Source: Streptomyces sp. NBC_00708 (GTDB taxonomy: Bacteria; Actinomycetota; Actinomycetes; Streptomycetales; Streptomycetaceae). Taken from it: 64,000 nucleotides of DNA. Positions 62,048 to 64,000 of this stretch are shown piece after piece. A program made the translations under genes and the position numbers. Under the pieces are notes generated by a model, which saw nothing but the letters and a program-made list of their open reading frames with translations, was not told the DNA's origin and made no database searches. Where the stretch lies: NCBI GenBank assembly GCA_036226585.1, contig CP108997.1, forward strand, positions 3,844,001-3,908,000, in the 5' to 3' direction. Numbering within the stretch: the stretch's first letter is position 1; each line of letters opens with the position of its first letter.

Positions 62048-62704
62048 ATGAGCGCAGAGAAGGCCAGGTCGGACGGGTCGGCGGAGGGGCATGCGCCGAT
62101 GAGCCTGCGGGAGCGCAAGAAGCAGCTGACCTATCAGGCGGTCTCGGACGCGGCGATCGCCCTGTTCCTCCGGCGCGGCTTCGACAAGGTGTCCGTGGCG
62201 GAGGTCGCCGCGGCGGCCGACATCTCCAAGCCGACGCTCTTCCGGTACTTCCCGGCGAAGGAGGACCTGGCTCTGCACCGGTTCGCCGACCACGAGGACG
62301 AGGCCGCGCGGGTGGTCGCCGCCCGCCCGTCCGGCACGTCCCCGCTGGCCGCGCTCCGGGCCCACTTCCTGGACGGCCTGGAGCGCCGCGATCCGATCAC
62401 CGGCCTGTGCGACGCGCCGGAGGTGCTGGCGTACCACGCGCTCCTCTACGGCACCCCCGCCCTGGTGGCCCGCCTCCACGCCTACCTGCGCCGCTCGGAG
62501 GACGCCCTCGCCCGCGCCCTCGGCGGCCGAGTCCCGGACCGCCTGGCGGCCGGCCAGATCATCGCGGTCCAGCGCATCCTGGCCTCGGAGAACTGGCGCC
62601 GCATCAGCGAGGGCGCGACGGCGGACGGACTGTACGGGGAGGCGGTCGAGGCGGCGGAGGGCGGGTTCGCGCAGCTGGGATCGGGGCTGGAGGGCTCGCT
62701 CTAG
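62048..62704 (+). CDS. TetR-family regulator
   Basis: A 218-residue TetR regulator: HTH at about 30-75 (RRGFDKVSVAEVAAAADISK then PTLFRYFPAKEDLAL), then a helical ligand domain. Ligand and target unknown; the divergent neighbours do not tell. ATG at 62048; TACGCT 8 nt upstream suggests a leaderless transcript. ATG at 62099 (MSLRERK) is another possible start. Confidence 0.92.
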   Translation: MSAEKARSDGSAEGHAPMSLRERKKQLTYQAVSDAAIALFLRRGFDKVSVAEVAAAADISKPTLFRYFPAKEDLALHRFADHEDEAARVVAARPSGTSPLAALRAHFLDGLERRDPITGLCDAPEVLAYHALLYGTPALVARLHAYLRRSEDALARALGGRVPDRLAAGQIIAVQRILASENWRRISEGATADGLYGEAVEAAEGGFAQLGSGLEGSL

Positions 62705-62721
62705 GGCGTGCGCGGCAGCGG

Positions 62722-63042
62722 TCAGCCCCTGCGCCACCACCGTCGGAACGTCTTGCCGGGGCCACGCCGCTCCTGGGCGCGCGGCGCGCGGGGCAGGTCG
62801 TACGGCGAGCGCCACGGGTCGTCGGGCGCGGCCATCGGGGCCTGCCGGTCGGCCTGCGCCCGGATCTCGTGGTACGACGCGTGCGACGTCACCCGGAATG
62901 CCTCGTCGTACGAGGCCATCGCGGCCTGCAGCGCCGACCCGGCGAGCCCGCGCCGCCGGGCCCGTACGGCCACCCAGCCGAGGAAGCCCATGACCGCCGC
63001 GAGGGCGCCGACGCAGACGAGGAGCGGCAGGAACGGACCCAT
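62722..63042 (-). CDS. Small membrane protein
   Basis: A 106-residue protein with one N-terminal membrane segment (about 5-27, FLPLLVCVGALAAVMGFLGW), then a hydrophilic helical domain (AGSALQAAMASYDEAFRVTS) and a Pro/Arg-rich tail (WRRG end). No family known to me. ATG at 63042 with TAGGCT 7 nt upstream: leaderless. The HTH gene ends 10 nt upstream. Confidence 0.82.
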   Translation of the reverse strand: MGPFLPLLVCVGALAAVMGFLGWVAVRARRRGLAGSALQAAMASYDEAFRVTSHASYHEIRAQADRQAPMAAPDDPWRSPYDLPRAPRAQERRGPGKTFRRWWRRG

Positions 63043-63052
63043 GCCGACGAGC

Positions 63053-63679
63053 CTACGGCGTGGCGCTCCGGCCGTCTTCGCCCCGGAGCCGGTCGAGTTG
63101 GAGGTGGCGGGCGAGGGTGCGGCGCACGGAGGCCGAGCCGGGCGGGGTGCCGGTGGACCGTGACGGGACGTCGAGCGCGCGGCTGATCTCGTCGTACGCG
63201 GCCCGGTGCGCGGCCAGTTCGTCCCCGTACCGCCGCAGGTCCTCCTCGACGAGACGGCGCAGCGCATCGGTGTTCTCGGGCGTGAAACGCTTCCGGCCGC
63301 GCGCGAGGGCGTCGACGGCGGGGGCGCAGCGGGCGGCGCCCGCGTACGTCTCCGCGATGTCCCTGGCCACGCCCCACAGCCGCCCCTCCAGCCAGGGAAG
63401 GTCGCCCTGTCCGAGCGAGACGTCCATGGGCTGCGGCGGTCCGGCGTCGCGGTGCTTGATCACCTGCTTGGAGACGGCGGGCTGGCTCATGCCGGTGAGC
63501 CGGGCGATGCGTTCCTGTGTCCAGCCGAGATCGGTGAACACCTTGATCATTTCGGTGCGCAGCCGGCGCATCTCCTCGCCCGCGCGGATGACCTCGTTCA
63601 TCCCGGCGAGCATGCGCGCGGCCTGTTCCTCGGTCAGTGCGGTACCGCTGCTGCCGCTGTGCTTCTGTTCGCCTGCCAC
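63053..63679 (-). CDS. HTH regulator (sigma70 region 4-like helix-turn-helix)
   Basis: A 208-residue regulator with a helical start (EEQAARMLAGMNEVIRAGEE), HTH at about 42-75 (TDLGWTQERIARLTGMSQPA then VSKQVIKH) and a helical C-terminal domain. GTG at 63679 with TATAAC 6 nt upstream: leaderless. Three AACYCAGTT-like elements lie in the region shared with the divergent hydrolase gene, a likely operator set. The protein may repress that gene. Confidence 0.85.
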   Translation of the reverse strand: MAGEQKHSGSSGTALTEEQAARMLAGMNEVIRAGEEMRRLRTEMIKVFTDLGWTQERIARLTGMSQPAVSKQVIKHRDAGPPQPMDVSLGQGDLPWLEGRLWGVARDIAETYAGAARCAPAVDALARGRKRFTPENTDALRRLVEEDLRRYGDELAAHRAAYDEISRALDVPSRSTGTPPGSASVRRTLARHLQLDRLRGEDGRSATP

Positions 63680-63733
63680 AACTCAGTTATATACCGGGGC
63701 CCGGTCGTCATAACCAGGTTGTACAACCCAGTT
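63680..63733. promoter_or_regulatory. Divergent promoter with three AACYCAGTT-like elements
   Basis: AACTCAGTT (63680-63688), AACCAGGTT (63712-63720) and AACCCAGTT (63725-63733). The last two flank a perfect palindrome GGTTGTACAACC (63717-63728). The -10 box of the minus-strand HTH gene overlaps the first. Candidate operators for that regulator. Confidence 0.7.
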
Positions 63734-63754
63734 TTGGGGTGCCACTCTGTCTCC

Positions 63755-64000
63755 ATGACGACGCACACCTTCACCACGCCCGACGGCACCCGCCTCGCCT
63801 GCCACCTGTACGGGGACGCCCCCGGCGACCCGGTGATCTGTGTGCCGGGCGGCCCGGCCGGCTCCCGATACCTCGGCGACCTCGGAGGGCTGTCCGCGCA
63901 CCGCCGCCTGGTCGTCCCCGACCTGCGGGGCAACGGTGAATCGGCGGTCCCGGCGGACGTCACCACGTACCGCTGCGACCATCTCGCCGAGGACGTGGAG
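63755..64000 (+). CDS. Alpha/beta hydrolase, proline iminopeptidase-like (cut by window end)
   Basis: The first 82 residues of a hydrolase: MTTHTFTTPDGTRLACHLYG, VPGGPAGSRYLGDLGG (HGGPG-like oxyanion region) and RLVVPDLRGNGES are the typical start of proline iminopeptidase/epoxide hydrolase-like enzymes. The catalytic Ser, Asp and His would lie beyond the window. ATG at 63755. It is divergent from the HTH regulator gene and probably controlled by it. Confidence 0.85.
   Translation, partial: MTTHTFTTPDGTRLACHLYGDAPGDPVICVPGGPAGSRYLGDLGGLSAHRRLVVPDLRGNGESAVPADVTTYRCDHLAEDVE

Noticed and set aside
1..64000. tRNA or rRNA genes, insertion sequences, biosynthetic gene cluster
   Set aside because: I saw no T-loop-like GGTTCGAATCC context with folding arms, no transposase, and no PKS, NRPS or terpene synthase.

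Overview
The window is very GC-rich (about 70-75% by eye), codes densely on both strands, and uses many GTG and TTG starts and 4-nt ATGA/GTGA stop-start overlaps. Together with GlnR, mycothiol synthase, RsiG, PHO boxes of the GTTCACC type and a LAXTG-type surface protein, this marks it as a Streptomyces chromosome core region. From memory, unchecked, the gene order resembles the S. coelicolor SCO4126 to about SCO4190 block (T4SS-like cluster, pit/pst/ppk, mshD, 5'-nucleotidase, two-component/HtrA, glnR, moaD, thiosulfate sulfurtransferase, fur, rsiG). I see no rRNA, tRNA, CRISPR array, insertion sequence or prophage.

Layout. 0.1-8.1 kb: an acetyltransferase, then a six-gene minus-strand operon that reads as a chromosomal, relaxase-less type IV secretion (T4SS)-like machine: VirB2-like small membrane protein, VirB8-like bitopic protein, VirB6-like polytopic protein, a split VirB4 (N-terminal and ATPase halves as separate genes) and a VirD4-like coupling protein whose Walker A has degenerated. 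8.3-14.9 kb: DUF402 protein, conserved hypotheticals, a DUF4232 lipoprotein, LtrA-like protein. 15.1-17.8 kb: a helical WXG/ESX-like protein, a DUF1023 hydrolase and a lipoprotein, translationally coupled, with a lower-GC 3' part. 17.9-22.9 kb: a lytic transglycosylase-NlpC/P60 wall hydrolase, PAP2 phosphatase, bicovalent FAD oxidase, lipoprotein. 23.0-33.7 kb: CsoR repressor with operator, then phosphate genes: DUF47/PhoU-like and Pit (plus strand); pstSCAB with PHO boxes and ppk-CHAD-Nudix (minus strand). 33.9-36.2 kb: YtrA-type GntR/ABC operon with a palindromic operator. 36.3-41.8 kb: mshD, exported 5'-nucleotidase, PI-PLC-like lipase, LAXTG surface protein. 42.0-47.3 kb: MprAB-like two-component system with HtrA-like protease, LacI regulator, glnR. 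47.6-52.6 kb: hydrolase, MoaD-like protein, membrane proteins, and a sulfur locus with a 35-codon Cys leader peptide ahead of a rhodanese and DUF1416 protein. 52.8-58.9 kb: DUF3099, DsrE, three tandem membrane-anchored paralogues, a 33-residue membrane protein, nitrobindin-like protein, Fur regulator, YgfZ, D-aminoacyl-tRNA deacylase. 59.0-64.0 kb: rsiG (c-di-GMP-dependent anti-sigma factor of WhiG), asparaginase, Eis-like acetyltransferase, TetR, a small membrane protein, an HTH regulator and a divergent hydrolase cut by the window end.

Functional themes: phosphate uptake and polyphosphate storage under PhoP-type control, nitrogen control (GlnR), sulfur control by a leader peptide, envelope stress, and differentiation (RsiG; possibly the T4SS-like machine). 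A recurrent signal is the leaderless promoter: in thirteen genes a TANNNT-like -10 box lies 6-8 nt before the start codon. The most distinctive candidates for an under-described system are the T4SS-like operon with its inactive-looking coupling ATPase, the DUF1023 operon, and the triplicated membrane-anchored operon.
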